A stretch of 64,000 nt of DNA from Triglochin maritima (taxonomy: Eukaryota; Streptophyta; Magnoliopsida; Alismatales; Juncaginaceae). Of the stretch, positions 50,314 through 62,687 are shown piece after piece. The notes beneath the pieces were generated by a model. It was not told where the DNA came from, did no database searches, and was given only the letters and a program-made list of their open reading frames with translations. Location: positions 42,554,925 to 42,618,924 of the forward strand of contig OY821772.1 in the NCBI GenBank assembly GCA_963682175.1. Direction: 5' to 3'. Position numbers and translations under genes: made by a program. Numbering within the stretch: the first letter of the stretch is position 1; each line of letters starts with the position of its first letter.

Positions 50314-50946
50314 ATGACTTCATCAAACTTCAACAAGCACTCTCTCCCTCTCCTCTTTCTCATCTTTCTCCTTGTGTCCTCTGGTACACGTTTCTCCAGC
50401 TTGCATGCATATGCCATACATGTCTTATAATAGTATAGTTAGTGTCTTCTCTTGAATATCCGGTTGTGCTATACTTATCCTTAAAGTTCGTTTTGAGGAG
50501 GCTTAATTAAGTTAACTTCTTAGGCAACACTATTTATTAATTTATATTAGTCTTTGTAACCTCTATGAATAAAGTTTAATTTTGAAAATTATGAACAAAA
50601 GGTTTATATATTCTAGCTAGCTAGAGAGAATGCTACTCATCAAATCTGGACGTACTGAGGATATTTTAGTTATGTGATATGACATCTAAGTTTTTTTTAA
50701 AATTTCTGATTTCGCTCTCTACTGTTAGCTTTACTAATTTGGTTTGTCAAATATATGTCGTGTTCCATGCAAGCAGAAGTGACTATGGAGGTGGAGGCAG
50801 CGAGGAGGTGCCAATCCCCGAGTCTACGATTCCGGGGATTGTGCTTCAGCAATAGGAATTGCACCTATATTTGCCGGTCGGAAGGCTTCCACCACGGCAA
50901 GTGCAAGGGCTTCCGTCGCCGTTGTATGTGTCAAGGTCTTTGCTAG
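50314..50946 (+). CDS. Plant defensin 3 (diverged)
   Basis: Exon 1 is 50314-50383 and exon 2 is 50777-50946, joined in phase 1 (TCTG|GTACA donor, CAAGCAG acceptor). The precursor has 79 residues, with a hydrophobic signal (LPLLFLIFLLVSSG) and a short acidic stretch EVTMEVEAAR before the mature part. The eight cysteines stand at RRC, GLCF, RNCTYIC, GKC, RRRCMC and GLC. The gamma-core is GKCKGFRRRC. It keeps the gene structure of defensins 1 and 2 but its signal peptide and promoter are different, so it is an older duplicate or was inserted separately. Confidence 0.93.
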
Positions 50947-52552
50947 TTGCTAGAGAGAAATCAGTCACACCAGTACACCACCAATGCTTAATCTTACGTG
51001 CATGAAAGCTACCATCATATAGTGTATTTAATCCTTAATAAGGTTTCCAAACCAATCTATTTGCGTACTAGTAGTGTGATTATATATCCATTGAAGTTGT
51101 TGTAAATGATGATGAGATATTGTCTGTTGCTCTGTCTCAAAATTGTCTTCCCGTAGTATATAATTTCATGGTGTTTAATAAAAGATAAGTAGTGGCTTGT
51201 TAACTGTGATAATCCTGACAATTGTGGGGATTCTTGCTGTGTGTATGTTGTTTTATTGCTGGAAACATAATTTGCTTAATGTTAGAAATACCAACTACAC
51301 TTGGATGTTACTTGATGTTGTAACTAAATCAAGGCGCACTTTAAAAGCTAATAAAGCTACGTGTTTAATTGAAGCAACCACAATACAAAATTGGAAATTT
51401 ACCATCTAAAACAATAAGTATGTAAGAGAGGAAAAAATGCACATAAGAATGGTAACAAAGATACATGAAATGTAATTACATTTCCTCCATAAACGGTCCA
51501 CTTATTCACCCGGGTGGAAGTTATCAAGAATGTTGGAGTCCCGATCGGGTTTAGGCCGGATCAAGCCGAGAGGTTAAACTATAGGCCCAGCCCGACCACA
51601 AGGCTAGGCCGACCCAGTCAGATTTCTGGCACTCCAGACTCAAGCTTTTCGAGTCCGGTATGGTCCGGCCCGAGTTAAAAACACTAGACTCTTTTGCCTC
51701 TTTGGTGCTAAAATATTATTTCCTAAGATAAGCTAAAATATTTGGCTAGCTACCGAAATAATGTGAATTTAAGTGAAAATTTATCGTATTAATCTTCTTC
51801 TTTTCCATTACGTTCCACGTTCTTCTTCATAACTGTGACACTTTTTCAGTGTTCCTCTTCCAATATTTTTCTACAGCCACGAAATTTTATTTGCGAGTTT
51901 TCTTTTTATGAACACGTGAGTTTGATTTTGTAAGGGTTTTGATTCATAGTATTGTTCTTTCTCATCCTTTAATTTTTTTTGGTTTCAAGTCTACAAGATG
52001 AGACCATTTGCATCAAGGGTCCCTAGTCTGCGAATACGATGTTAGTCCTTCCCTCAATTATCTTACTGGTGTCGATAAATGGAAGAATGTATCTACAACT
52101 CTTTTCATTCTTATAAATTTGATTAGGTGGAATAAGAAATATGTAATGATATTTTTAGACAAAGTTCAATCTTATATATAAACATCTTGCTACGCATCGA
52201 TGACCTCGAACAACTGAGGACCCAAGAGACAGGCACTAAAGCAACCGGTTTAAGAGTCTGCGTGTCTTTTTCGGGTTTTGCTTCTTTATTTAGGTCATAT
52301 TTTGTGTTTTAGACTAGGCTAGAGTGCTAGACTAGAGACTAGTATGCCTTTTTGGATGGTTCATACCAAAAAAAAAAGATTTATGAACGCTGCGCGTCAC
52401 GAACGCGCTATACGTGGACATTCATGTCAATCCTTACGTGGCCAAAACAATGATGTTTTTCTTTTTTTATTTTTTCTTTCTGATGTCCACTCAAATCACA
52501 TTAAATGCGTTTCAACTCAGTACGTTCTCTCTCTCCACGCAAATACAAATAT
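50947..52552. other. No recognised gene
   Basis: The defensin 3 3' UTR comes first. At about 51535-51690 GGCC-rich words (TTTAGGCCGGATC, TAGGCCCAGCCCG, GGTCCGGCCCGAG) suggest a decayed repeat common in plants. No coding region is supported. Confidence 0.5.
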
Positions 52553-53052
52553 GATGACACTATTTCTTTCTTCTTCATTCTTTCTCTCCGGAATAAATCA
52601 CCATTTCCAGCAAGATATTATTTCGAAGAAGCGTCTGATGCAAACTCTCAGGGTTCTTCACAACGTAAGCAACATGAATTGGACGGTCGATGACACTATT
52701 TCTTTCTTCTTCATTCTTTTTCGTGTAACAGTGCAGCAAAGATGTTGTGGTGCCCTCTTGGAGTGTCCGTAACAGAAAAAGAATGAAGAAGAAAGAAAGA
52801 GTGTCATCGACCGTCCCATTAACGCTACTTACGTTGTGAAGAACCCTGGGAGTCGGCATCAGACGCTTCTTCGAAATAATATCTTGCTGGAAATGATGAT
52901 TTATTCCAGAGAGAGATACAACGCTCCGTGGTGAATACTTACGTCTGTTCGGTTTATGTTGTACCTCTCTCCGTAATAACCATTTCGAGCAAGATATTAC
53001 GTCGAAGAAGCGTCTGATGCCGACTCCCAGGGTTCTTCACAACGTAAGCAGC
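52553..53052. repeat. Long inverted repeat with a third direct arm
   Basis: 52553-52731 is followed, after about 40 bases, by its near reverse complement at 52771-52915 (matching blocks GAAGAAGCGTCTGATGC, GGGTTCTTCACAACGTAA and CTTTCTTCTTCATTC). A third copy of the middle part in the left-arm direction lies at 52973-53052. The arms differ by several substitutions. Just after it, 53063-53094 and 53124-53155 are a further near-exact direct repeat (GGTTACATCGTTGCTTCACG). Confidence 0.85.
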
Positions 53053-53189
53053 GTGACTGGATCGGTTACATCGTTGCTTCACGAAGTCGCACCAACAAGA
53101 GAAGAGAAAGTTCAAGATGAAGGTTACATCGTTGCTTCACGAAGTCGCACCAAAACCCGGGGATCCTGATTTCTCTGATTGGGACATGA

Positions 53190-54025
53190 ATATGTTGTGT
53201 GTCTGTTCGATTTAAGTTGTGTGTCTGTTCGGTTTTAGTTGTGTGTCTGTTCGGAATATGTTGTGAGTCTGTTCGGAATAAGTTGTGGGTTTGTTCGGAA
53301 TAAGTTGTGTGTCTGTTCGGTTTAAGTTGTATGTATGTTCGGTTTAAGTTGTGTGTCTGTTCGGAATATGTTGTGTGTCTGTTCGGTTTAAGTTGTATGT
53401 CTGTTCGGTTTAAGTTGTAATTTGTGTCTCTGTTCGGTTTAAGTTGTGTGTATGTTCGGAATATGTTGTGTGTATGTTCGGAATATGTTGTGGGTCTGTT
53501 CGGAATATGTTGTGTGTCTGTTCGGAATATGTTGTGGGTCTGTTCGGAATATGTTGTGGGTCTGTTCGGATTAAGTTGTCTGTCTGTTCGTAATAAGTTG
53601 TGTGTCTGTTCAGATTAAGTTGTCTGTCTGTTCGGAATATGTTGTGTGTCTGTTCGGAATATGTTGTGAGTCTGTTCGGAATAAGTTGTCTGTCTGTTCG
53701 GAATATGTTGTGTGTCTGTTCGGTTTAAGTTGTATGTCTGTTCGGTTTAAGTTGTAAGTTGTGTCTTTGTTCGGTTTAAGTTGTGTCTATGTTCGGAATA
53801 TGTTGTGTGTATGTTCGGAATATGTTGTGGGTCTGTTCGGAATATGTTGTGTGTCTGTTCGGAATAAGTTGTGTGTTTGTTCGGAATAAGTTGTCTGTTT
53901 GTTCGGAATAAGTTGTGTGTCTGTTCGGAATATGTTGTGTGTCTGTTCGGAATATGTTGTGTGTCTGTTCGGAATATGTTGTGCGTCTGTTCGGAATAAG
54001 GTGTGTGTCTGTTCGGATTAAGTTC
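53190..54025. repeat. 22-bp minisatellite, about 38 copies
   Basis: The unit is TTGTGTGTCTGTTCGGAATATG or a version with TTTAAG at the end; the two types are mixed and a few copies have lost or gained bases. The array is about 836 bases long. Open frames on both strands here (for example on the minus strand 54154-53747) are by-products of a repeat whose triple length, 66 bases, has few stops. Confidence 0.95.
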
Positions 54026-54858
54026 CATTTCTTGACAAAACTTAATAATAAAAAATATTATGATAAGTGTGTGATCTGCACGAATAAAGGGTCTGCACGC
54101 TGTCCTAGGGTCTGCACACTGTTTTATCTGTGTATTGGGAAAGGAATCGTTCAACTTAAAGAACCGGCGTTTTTTAAAAAGACAAAAACGCGCGAAAAGA
54201 AATTTCGCTGACTGGACACTGACTCAAAGAAAATACCTAAGCTGGACAGATCCACGTAAGACGCGTCCGTGTATAACACTAGTCCTAATCAGCCAGCATC
54301 GAAAATCTGAAGTAGCGGCCGAAAACTTTAAGCGAAGCTCGGCTTCCTTCCAAATAAGATAAGATAAACTTTCATCGTCAACTGGTTTAAACAGCTGGAT
54401 GCAGACATATACCTTTCATCGTCCCATAAAGTTCACCACGTCCAATCACGAACGAACGAACGACGGACGACAAACGCTTCGGGCAGAGGAAAGAAATTAA
54501 AAGGGTCCAAAACCGAAGTCAACAAGACTGTTACCTCATACGCTATCGATTTAGATTATGAGGTGGGCCCATGAGATATACTTGGATGCGAAAACAGAGG
54601 ACAAAAGATGACGAAATGGGGCCCACGAGGCCTTATCCGCTGTCGCTATTCCCAGTACGGATTCCCACCGGGACCACGACACCGGACCACACTTCTGATC
54701 TGGATAATGCCGAATCTAGACCCGAATCCAACGTTCGAAACATCAAATTAAATTTCGAAATAAATGTGGTGTTTATCTTCTCATGCACCTCACCAGACAC
54801 ATCTAATACCACTTACCATTTATCTCTCTCTCTCCCTCTCTACAAAAACACGAGGAAA
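54026..54858 (+). other. Upstream region of the OXS3-like gene
   Basis: No gene. It includes a short (CGAA)n run near 54450. A C/T-rich leader (54820-54845, CTCTCTCTCTCCCTCTCTAC) lies directly before the start codon. Confidence 0.5.
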
Positions 54859-55977
54859 ATGGATGGTAGTGCCAACAAGGGCAAGGTGGAAGAGGATCTA
54901 TCTAGTGAATGTGTCTCTTCGTCTGATCTGTCTAGTTGCAATTCGGTGGATTCTTCCTCGTCAGAGTTCATGGAAGATGTTACCTCTTCTTCTTATTCTT
55001 TTTTATCATCGGCATCTTCTTCTTCTTCTTCTTTCAAGAGTCCTCTATATAAGATGTCAGATCTCCTAGTTGATCTTCCTATTAAGTAAGACTTCGGTTT
55101 TTTTTGGATAAAGAATATCAAAATATATAGGAAACTTTTAACTTGTAAATGCCCAGTTTGGATCTCAATATATGAATATATAAATTTTATTTGTTGGTAA
55201 CTTTCTGTGTGTAAATTAGGTTTGGCCCATCTTGCTTGCATGTAAGCCTGTTCTAGTTAGCATATTAATTAATTTGCAACTGCTAATCGAGGAAGAAGAC
55301 AGATCCACCGCGATCGATGCCGGTGACTATGTGGTAGCTCGAATTTGCCCTATCGATCATATATTTCAGGAAATTTATGGGCGTAACATGATAGGAGCAC
55401 GTTCATACAATGACAAGATAACAGCTGTTAACCGGATAAAATGATGATTATACGTAATCAACAAATTTGGCAATCTTGTCTGATTAAAAGAGGAAGTTTA
55501 AAACCTATTGTATTTCATATAAAAAAACAGATTTTGTGCTCCCTTTTAATTAACTTCTTTTCATGATTGCGGTATGCATAGCATAATTAATATATAGGTG
55601 GGTTGGTGTGGACTTCCCCAATAAATTATGTTTTTCTAACAAAAAGTCCTTGTTGAATTTGAAGGAGGGGGGGCCTTTCCAAGCATTTCCAAGGCAAATC
55701 TCAGTCCTTCACATCACTTTCCAAGGTGATGTGCTTGGAGGAACTGGCCAAGCCTGAGAGGCCATGTCTTAAGAAGAATAAGTTGGCGAAACCATGCAAG
55801 AGCCACATGAGTTGCACCAAGACAATCTCCAAGAACAATCATCAACCCAAGTCGCATTCGTTGGCAAAGAGGCATGTTGGATTGTTGGGAACAATGACAA
55901 AGGCCAGACCTCCTCCTGTTCCGCCACACGGATCTACAACTTTCTCTGCTGCCCACACCAAGCCTTTGTTTGCTTGA
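54859..55977 (+). CDS. O3L: OXIDATIVE STRESS 3-like (OXS3/O3L) serine-rich protein
   Basis: Exon 1 is 54859-55085 and exon 2 is about 55668-55977. The donor ATTAA|GTAAG and an AG acceptor (AG at 55663-64 or 55666-67; both keep the frame) give about 178 residues. Residues 15-67 are a long Ser-rich tract. Then come SPLYKMSDLLVDLPIK, and across the splice GGLSKHFQGKSQSFTSLSKV, the OXS3 family core, followed by MCLEELAKPERPC. The C-terminal half is basic (KKNKLAKPCKSH). Family members are nuclear and raise tolerance to heavy metals and oxidative stress in overexpression studies. The core normally reads GLSKYYxGKSQSFTSL; here YY is HF. Identification rests on the core motif and its position after the Ser tract. 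Confidence 0.88.
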
Positions 55978-57288
55978 GAGGTCAAATGATGGAATTAGGT
56001 GATTTTTGTGTTACTAATTGAAATCATCACGAGTTTTGGGATTTTCCTGAGATTAGACTAATGTGCATTATTTAACTTAATTGGCAATTAACCACTTGTC
56101 TCTGCCTTCTTCTTGGAGCATTTTGACATACCATCTGATATGGTGGTTCATCACTTCCTCGAAGCTTTTGGTTTTCTTTAGAAAAATCTTATTTTTTTTT
56201 GTGGAAACGTGCTTGTGTAGCTATATATGAATGTATAATATGAATACCGGTGCATACATGCATGTCTGACATGGATATTTGCAAACTAGAAAATTATAGG
56301 AGTAGGGATCCACCGCATTTGAGTTTTGCTAACATCAATTTACAGTTGTTAGTAACTTAAATTTAAAATTTTAAATGGAAATCTAAATTGTAGATCTTGA
56401 TCTAGAACTAATATTATCTATTTGTGTCAAAAAACAAAAACAAAAACTCATTTAATATAATATTAAGAGATGGGAAAATGAAAATATTACATTCGTAAAA
56501 AAAAAATCTGATCTTTTGATCTCATGTCAAATAACTCACTTCTTTTCTTTTGATTTTCAGCATACACTAAAAGCAACGCCATTATTAGGAGTGGTTGATT
56601 TTGCCAATGATGACCTACGATCCACACTTGCAAATGGGATGGATTGACAGTGTTGACGAATTCACGTTCGAGGAGGAGTGGCCGACGATCATCATGACAG
56701 TTGATGTGTTGAGTTTGGAAGATATCGGATAGTATAAGGTTTTAGATAAGTCCAGTGGTGGAGAGGGTGACTGGGTTAAGGTTTCAAATTGCTGGATGTT
56801 AGGGTTATAAGATTGAAGGAGTTGAGGTGAAGAAGGCGGCGGCTAGGTTGGATTCGGAACGTTTGGTGTCAGGGTTGCAAGACTGAAGAGGGTAAGGGTT
56901 AAAATGGTTAGTTAGAGTGTGTCATGCCATGACCTGAGGGTAATAGATCGGTGGGTTTGATGTTTGATCTCTATAAAGGTAGTTTTGGAAGTTATAATGT
57001 CTTAATTATCACGTGTCATCACATATCTGTTGGAAAGTAACGACAATACTAAAAGAATGGTGGTCAAAATGATACTATGATATAATTTAGAGGTGTAAAG
57101 TGTAATTAACTCAAATATATGTATGGGCTTTTGCATCTGCATCGTTTGCGAATATGTATTTTACGCGTTCATATGATCTGCTGGATGACTGGATGTCATT
57201 AATTATCTTTTTAGTTTGGAGAAACGTTTTGAAATATTAAAAATTAATGAAAAGAATTTGCAAAAAGTGAAGTCTAACAAAATATTTG

Positions 57289-57290
<2 letters not shown>
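55978..57290. other. Gene-free interval
   Basis: OXS3-like 3' flank, then AT-rich sequence without recognised content. Confidence 0.5.
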
Positions 57291-57361
<71 letters not shown>

Positions 57362-57574
57362 TTCTGTAGTGAGTTCGGGACTTAATTTTTCTAAATTAAA
57401 CCCCCACAATATGTACCACTTATTTCAAATTGTAAGGTAGATTAAGATAAAAACGGTTATGTTAATTAAAGGTGAGATTAACCGTAAATAAAATCTAACG
57501 GTGAGATTGTAAAGAGTTTAAATTAAATTTGATGAACCCTGGACTCATTAGAACTTAACCTTATATATATATAT
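57291..57574. mobile_element. Small fold-back element flanked by (TA)n, copy 2
   Basis: A 68-base (AT)n tract (57291-57358) is followed by a core of about 200 bases similar to 48236-48427 (shared TTTCAAATTGTAAGGTAGATT-like blocks, ACGGTTATG, GGTGAGATTGTA, TTAAATTAAATTTGATGA) and then (TA)n again (57562-57574). The core is more decayed than copy 1. Confidence 0.75.
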
Positions 57575-57794
57575 TCTATATCATGATAAAGTAGACATTA
57601 TGTAAAGTAGACATTAGAAGAAAAAAACTAACCTAGCGAACGAGAACTTGACACTTTAAGCACCTATTTCGGGATTGTTTGGATTGGAACTGGTCAGAAC
57701 CATTTGTGTGAGAAAAGTGGGGTAGTCGATGGTTTGTCAGTGTGAGAGTGGATAGAATTAGTGAGTAGGTGTGTATCATAACCATCTATTTAGA

Positions 57795-57828
<34 letters not shown>

Positions 57829-58296
57829 ACTCACCAATGTTTCATATAAAAATATCATCTACAATTTGCCCTACCAACTATTGCCAAGTGACAATCCATT
57901 ATCCAAGTTCTTGAAATTTAAAACGATCTAAAACTTTGAATTGCACTTTAATCCTTATCCTACTTTTCCATAGTAAAATGTATTATTTTTCTCAAACCAA
58001 AAAAATGTATTATTTGTTAAACATATTTCTAATTAATTTTATTTATAAAATTAAATAAATTTAAAAGTCGAATTTGATTCAAATTTTGAACTGATCGGTA
58101 CTAAATCCGACCAAAATTTTCTACTTATAAACTTAAAACAACCCATCATACAAATTTGAAGCAAACGCAAAAATCTCACCGTGAATTGGCAATCGAACGG
58201 TGAGAAATAAATATATCCTAAAACCCCTAGATCTACCTTACCCCGCAAACCCTTGGGTCTCCGGCGAGAAATTAGGGTTGGTCGATCGGAGAGAGG
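57575..58296. other. Intergenic and L20 leader
   Basis: It contains another (AT)n tract (57799-57826). The end, from about 58200, is a plausible short leader of the L20 gene. No other gene. Confidence 0.5.
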
Positions 58297-61057
58297 ATGA
58301 ACAAGGACAAGATCTTCAAGCTCGCGAAGGGTTTCCGAGGGAGGGCGAAGAACTGCATCAGGATCGCGAGGGAGAGGGTGGAGAAGGCGCTGCAGTACTC
58401 GTACAGGGACCGCCGCAACAAGAAGCGCGACATGAGGTCCCTCTGGATCGAGCGCATCAACGCCGGAACTCGCCTACACGGTGTAAGCCACTAAACCTTG
58501 CCTCATGCTTTGGTTTAATTTTTGTGGATTTTTTCCTCTTCTTTCCCTTCTAAAAATTGCATATTTTACTCTGTTTGGAGCTTAAGTGGGATCTGTTTTA
58601 ACTTAATTTTACTCGTAGTGATAGTTATGTGTAAGGACAGAAACGTTGCCTACCCTACTTAATATAAGTGATACATAAGATCTGAAAATGATCAATGGAA
58701 CTTCTTTAGAGGTGTTATCGACCTTGACGACTTAGTGATTGTGATGATAGCATGATACGTAACAACTGAAAATCGTCAACTGCGGTTGTTATTTTAGTGG
58801 TGTGTGAGCTTAGGTTTTAATTCCAGTTGTAATGGTTGTGATGTAGAACTGCGGGAGATGGTGAAGTGTGTGAGTTGTTTTCGTAGTTTCTGAGCTTAGC
58901 TACTTAATTAAAGTGGTATTAAACTTTACGTATGAAAAAAGCAGATGGTCAGACCGAATTTGTGTTTCGGTTTACCCCTTTGTTTTAGTTGTAGTGATGG
59001 TGAGAAATTAAAAGCAGGAATTGGTCAAATGAATATGTTTCAGTGGTTGTGTGCGGTGTGCTAGAAGGTGTGTAAAGGTTATATATAGAACCAGAATATG
59101 ATCCAAATCAAATGTTGCTTTAGTGGTATGTGATTCTAGAAAATTAAATTTTAGGGTTAATTACAGTTTGCCCCCCTGAACTATGTCTTGATATCACTTT
59201 GACCCCTGAAATTTCAAAGTTAACAGTTACTTTCCCTGAGCTTTAATTTTGTAACACTTGGTCCTTCAACTTCAAAAACTCATTATTTAACACACATTCG
59301 ACGTTTTTTTTCCTAATTTTTTTTGTTGTATCCCTAATACACTCAACATATATTTACGTGAAAATTTGGATCGAAACGGATGTCGGATATGATTGGAATT
59401 TGGGTCGGATTGAGTGATAGGAAAAAAAACATCGAATGTGTGTTAAATAATGAGTTTTTGAAGTTCAAGGGGTCAAAGTGTTATAAAATTAAAATTCAGG
59501 GGAGGTAACTGTTACCTTTGAAACTTCAGGGGGCAAAGTAATACCAAGACATAGTTCAGGGGGCAAACTGTAATTAACCCTAAATTTTAATAGCAGTGCC
59601 AGTACTTGTGATATGTAGCGACAGTTGACGTTTTGGTGCAAATTTTTTTAGTTATCTATGAACTAAAATGCCTAGTTAGAGTTCTGGAAGCTTTCATATT
59701 AGTTCATTTTGTTCAGAGCTTCAGATATCATGTTTCCTCTTGCTGCTTATTCTTCGTATAAACATTGTTATTTTCTCCTGAAAGAGCACACTTGTGATTG
59801 CTATCTAGTTGGTTCATGCTGAAGATAATTTTGTAAAAAAATAGCTGAAATATAGTGGTTGTACAAACAGGAGCAAATACTGAAAATGTCGATGAGGTTG
59901 TTTTATTGTTCATTTCCATTGTGTCAAAGATTAAGTTGTTGTTTTTGTGAAATCAAAGATGGTCAGTTGCATTCGCATCATTGGGTCAATTGGAAACAAA
60001 ATCACTGTTTTACAGTGGTAGGGAGTACATCATATCTCTCCTTACCTCGCCTAGGCGGGAGCCTCTTTTGAGGCACTAGGGTAATGTTGATGTTGATCGG
60101 GTTGTTTTGTGGTCTCTGAGCTAAATCTAGTATTTAATTTCCAAATATCTCCATTTTCCTGCCAATATGAAGCACAACACAACACAAGAAGACATGAAGT
60201 ATTTAAAAGGAGAAGTATTTATTTATCATCAAAAGAGGAAATTTAGATTTTTCATTTTTCTTTCTTAACAAGATATTCACTAGCAAGTAACCTGAAGAAT
60301 ATAAAAAACACTGTCCTCTACTACACAAGGAGCCGCTCTTTATATTTCTAGTACTCAACAAGGTCATTTTGCTTCTCTCTGCAGTATAGAGAAATATTAG
60401 TAATTTTGTTTCTTTTACGGTTTACTGTCTATACCCCTGGGAATAGGAAGCTGGAAATTTAGAAAAGTGTGTTGTAGCCTGTAGGGTACATGTGTTTAGT
60501 TACCAGCTTGTCTGTAACACAGACTGAAGGTGTTCTTTTGTTACATTGAAGTGGTTTTCTCTTGAGGCTGGTAACATATGTAGGAAAATACAGAAGTGGG
60601 CTATATAGTGTTGTAACCCCATTAGCGAATCGTCCCTTATGTGATGATGAATTGATAAATGAAAACTTTGTTATTTACCAATAAAAAAAATCTTTGTTAT
60701 TTGATTTTTTGTTGGTTTACATGCATTTAGTTAGATTTGTTGTGGGTACTAGACTACTAGTGCATAATTAACATAATGGAACATGTCATGCCTTATTACC
60801 TTGTATATTAGTTTATTTTCTGTTACAAGGAGCATATCCAATAGTTTTGAACTTACATACTGTTATCATTTCGCTAGGTTAACTATGGTAACTTCATGCA
60901 TGGATTGATGAAGGAGAACATTCAGCTAAACAGGAAAGTGCTTTCAGAGTTATCCATGCACGAGCCTTACAGTTTCAAGGCCCTTGTCGACATTTCCCGC
61001 AAATCATTTCCTGGGAATAGACCCCCTACAAAGGAGGGTCTCTCTAGTGTTCTATGA
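58297..61057 (+). CDS. RPL20: Bacterial-type ribosomal protein L20, nuclear-encoded (probably mitochondrial)
   Basis: Exon 1 is 58297-58482 and exon 2 is 60878-61057, joined GGT|GTAAGC to GCTAG|GTTAAC in phase 0, for 121 residues. The N-terminus [20 protein letters not shown] and the [20 protein letters not shown] block are the RNA-binding signature of bL20. After the splice [10 protein letters not shown] and the helix [20 protein letters not shown] complete the fold. Plants keep an rpl20 in the plastid genome, so a nuclear bacterial-type copy of this kind is most likely the mitochondrial one, although no cleavable leader is obvious. Its 2.4-kb intron contains a large palindromic MITE. Confidence 0.95.
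59145..59589. mobile_element. 445-bp palindromic MITE in the L20 intron
   Basis: The two halves are inverted copies: TAGGGTTAATTACAGTTTGC leads, and the right end is its reverse complement. Matching continues inward for about 150 bases (TGAACTATGTCTTG, TGAAATTTCAAAG, AACTCATTATTTAACACAC) with few differences. It can fold into one long hairpin. It has no frame. The core probably starts at GGGTTAATTACAG (59154). Confidence 0.85.
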
Positions 61058-61083
61058 GCTTGCTTGACCTCGTCTTTGTCTTG

Positions 61084-61513
61084 TAACCTGGCAATAGTGT
61101 CGTGTTCGTATACTTTCGTGTCAGACAATTTCGTAATCGTGTCAGAATTTCGTATTATCGTGTTAAGCACAATTTGAAGAAATTTCATCACGTTTAGATT
61201 GAAAATAGTTAAGTGACATGTTATATTAATATTTTTCTATATAATTAACATTAATTGATCATTATCATGTAAAAAATAATTGATTACCTAACAAATAGAT
61301 GTTATTCGTGTCAGTTTCGTGTAAACAACTAAAATACCGTATAATCGTGTCGTGTTCGTGTCAAATCGTGTACTAATTATTTTTATGTTTATATCTTCAT
61401 ATTATCATAATAAAGTATTTCAACCTCACGAAATTTCGTGTCATGTCGTGTAAAAATCGTGTCACCATATCGTGTGTCACCATATCGTGTCGGTGACAGA
61501 AATTGTCACTCCT
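61084..61513. mobile_element. hAT-like MITE, relative of 16377-16832
   Basis: It starts TAACCTGGCAATAGTGTCG and ends AATTGTCACTCCTG, decayed versions of the termini of the 16.4-kb MITE, and is rich in the same TCGTGT/ACACGA words (CGTGTCGTGTTCGTGTC near 61350). It begins only 27 bases after the L20 stop codon and so probably lies in the 3' UTR. Confidence 0.65.
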
Positions 61514-62687
61514 GTTCTTGCCGTATCTGCGATGGTTTTGTTATCTAGACTCCATGTGACACATTCTCCATCCATTCCATCGAGAAACATGTAGATCGTA
61601 CAAGTGGTTAAGGCATCATAATTTTGTTGTAGAATAATGGAAGTAACGAGGGATTTTTTTCTTTATATTTATTTTTCATGTGTTCAGTGAGATTTTTTGG
61701 ATATTCACGATTCGATCAGTAATGTTGAGTTGTTCATGGCTGTCTACTTTCTAGACTCCATATGCTACCACCCAGAAAGCATCATGATCAGTAATCTAGC
61801 CAGGGGTCTAGATTTGGCCTGTAGTTAATCTTTTTGTACGTTTGCCATCTTGTGTGGTAGTTGCATTTTTGGTCACACATTCTGCTCGTTCAGTTGTACA
61901 CAAAAAAAAAACTACCATAGTGATACAATACGAAATTTGTAACTTAAATTTCAGAGAAAACCTCACTTCTCAGATTTCTAACTTATCCAGAAGTATCTGT
62001 AACGTCTTCATGGTTTCCTACTATCACTTTTAATGAAAGAAAGTGAAATCAAATTAAATTTCTCATATAACTTGAATGGTTGAATTTAGCCTCTTTTGTT
62101 TGTCATCCAATGCCAACAAGACAATGACATCTTTTGTTTGTGTTCGAACTCCTGCAAATGCAACTTGGTAGTTTTACTGATAAAAGCACACATCTGACCT
62201 CGAGAAGAAGAATTTGCTAGTTCCACACCTGTAATTCCTGAACTGTATTTCATGTCATTTAAGAAAAAAGATTGATGGGAGGCATAAAGAACTAAAGGTT
62301 CGAATTCGTACGATATTGAAAGTCCGAACATTTAGAAGGTCCATTCATATATCTGTTAGTAAATTTGTCATGATTCAGCAAACCTCAACGGTGTGAGGGA
62401 ATGTGGCATACGTACTCTACGTGATCTAATGACTGAGAGTTACCATCTTCATCCCAGCTCTTTGATACCTTCATTCTTGCCCGACTGGATAGTTTATTAT
62501 AACTAAAAACTCACTTTAAAGAAACACAAACTAGGTTTTCTGTCCATCCTCAAAATTGAAGAACTCAAATGCTGCAATTGCTAACTCCACCCTGCTGCCA
62601 ACATGTCCACGCTTGCCTCCAAACTCTCCCCCTTTGCAACTCCCTTATCAACAATTATTACTCCTTTCGTGACCTCTGCTCTGCCCT
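61514..62687. other. No recognised gene
   Basis: AT-rich sequence. Short open frames here have no family resemblance. Confidence 0.5.

Noticed and set aside
53424..54211. Open frames on both strands with repeated CVCSEYVV or FRTDTQHI
   Set aside because: They come from the 22-bp minisatellite, have no start context and are not conserved in any frame.
57203..57440. Open frames of alternating Ile-Tyr on both strands
   Set aside because: Pure translation of a (TA)n microsatellite.
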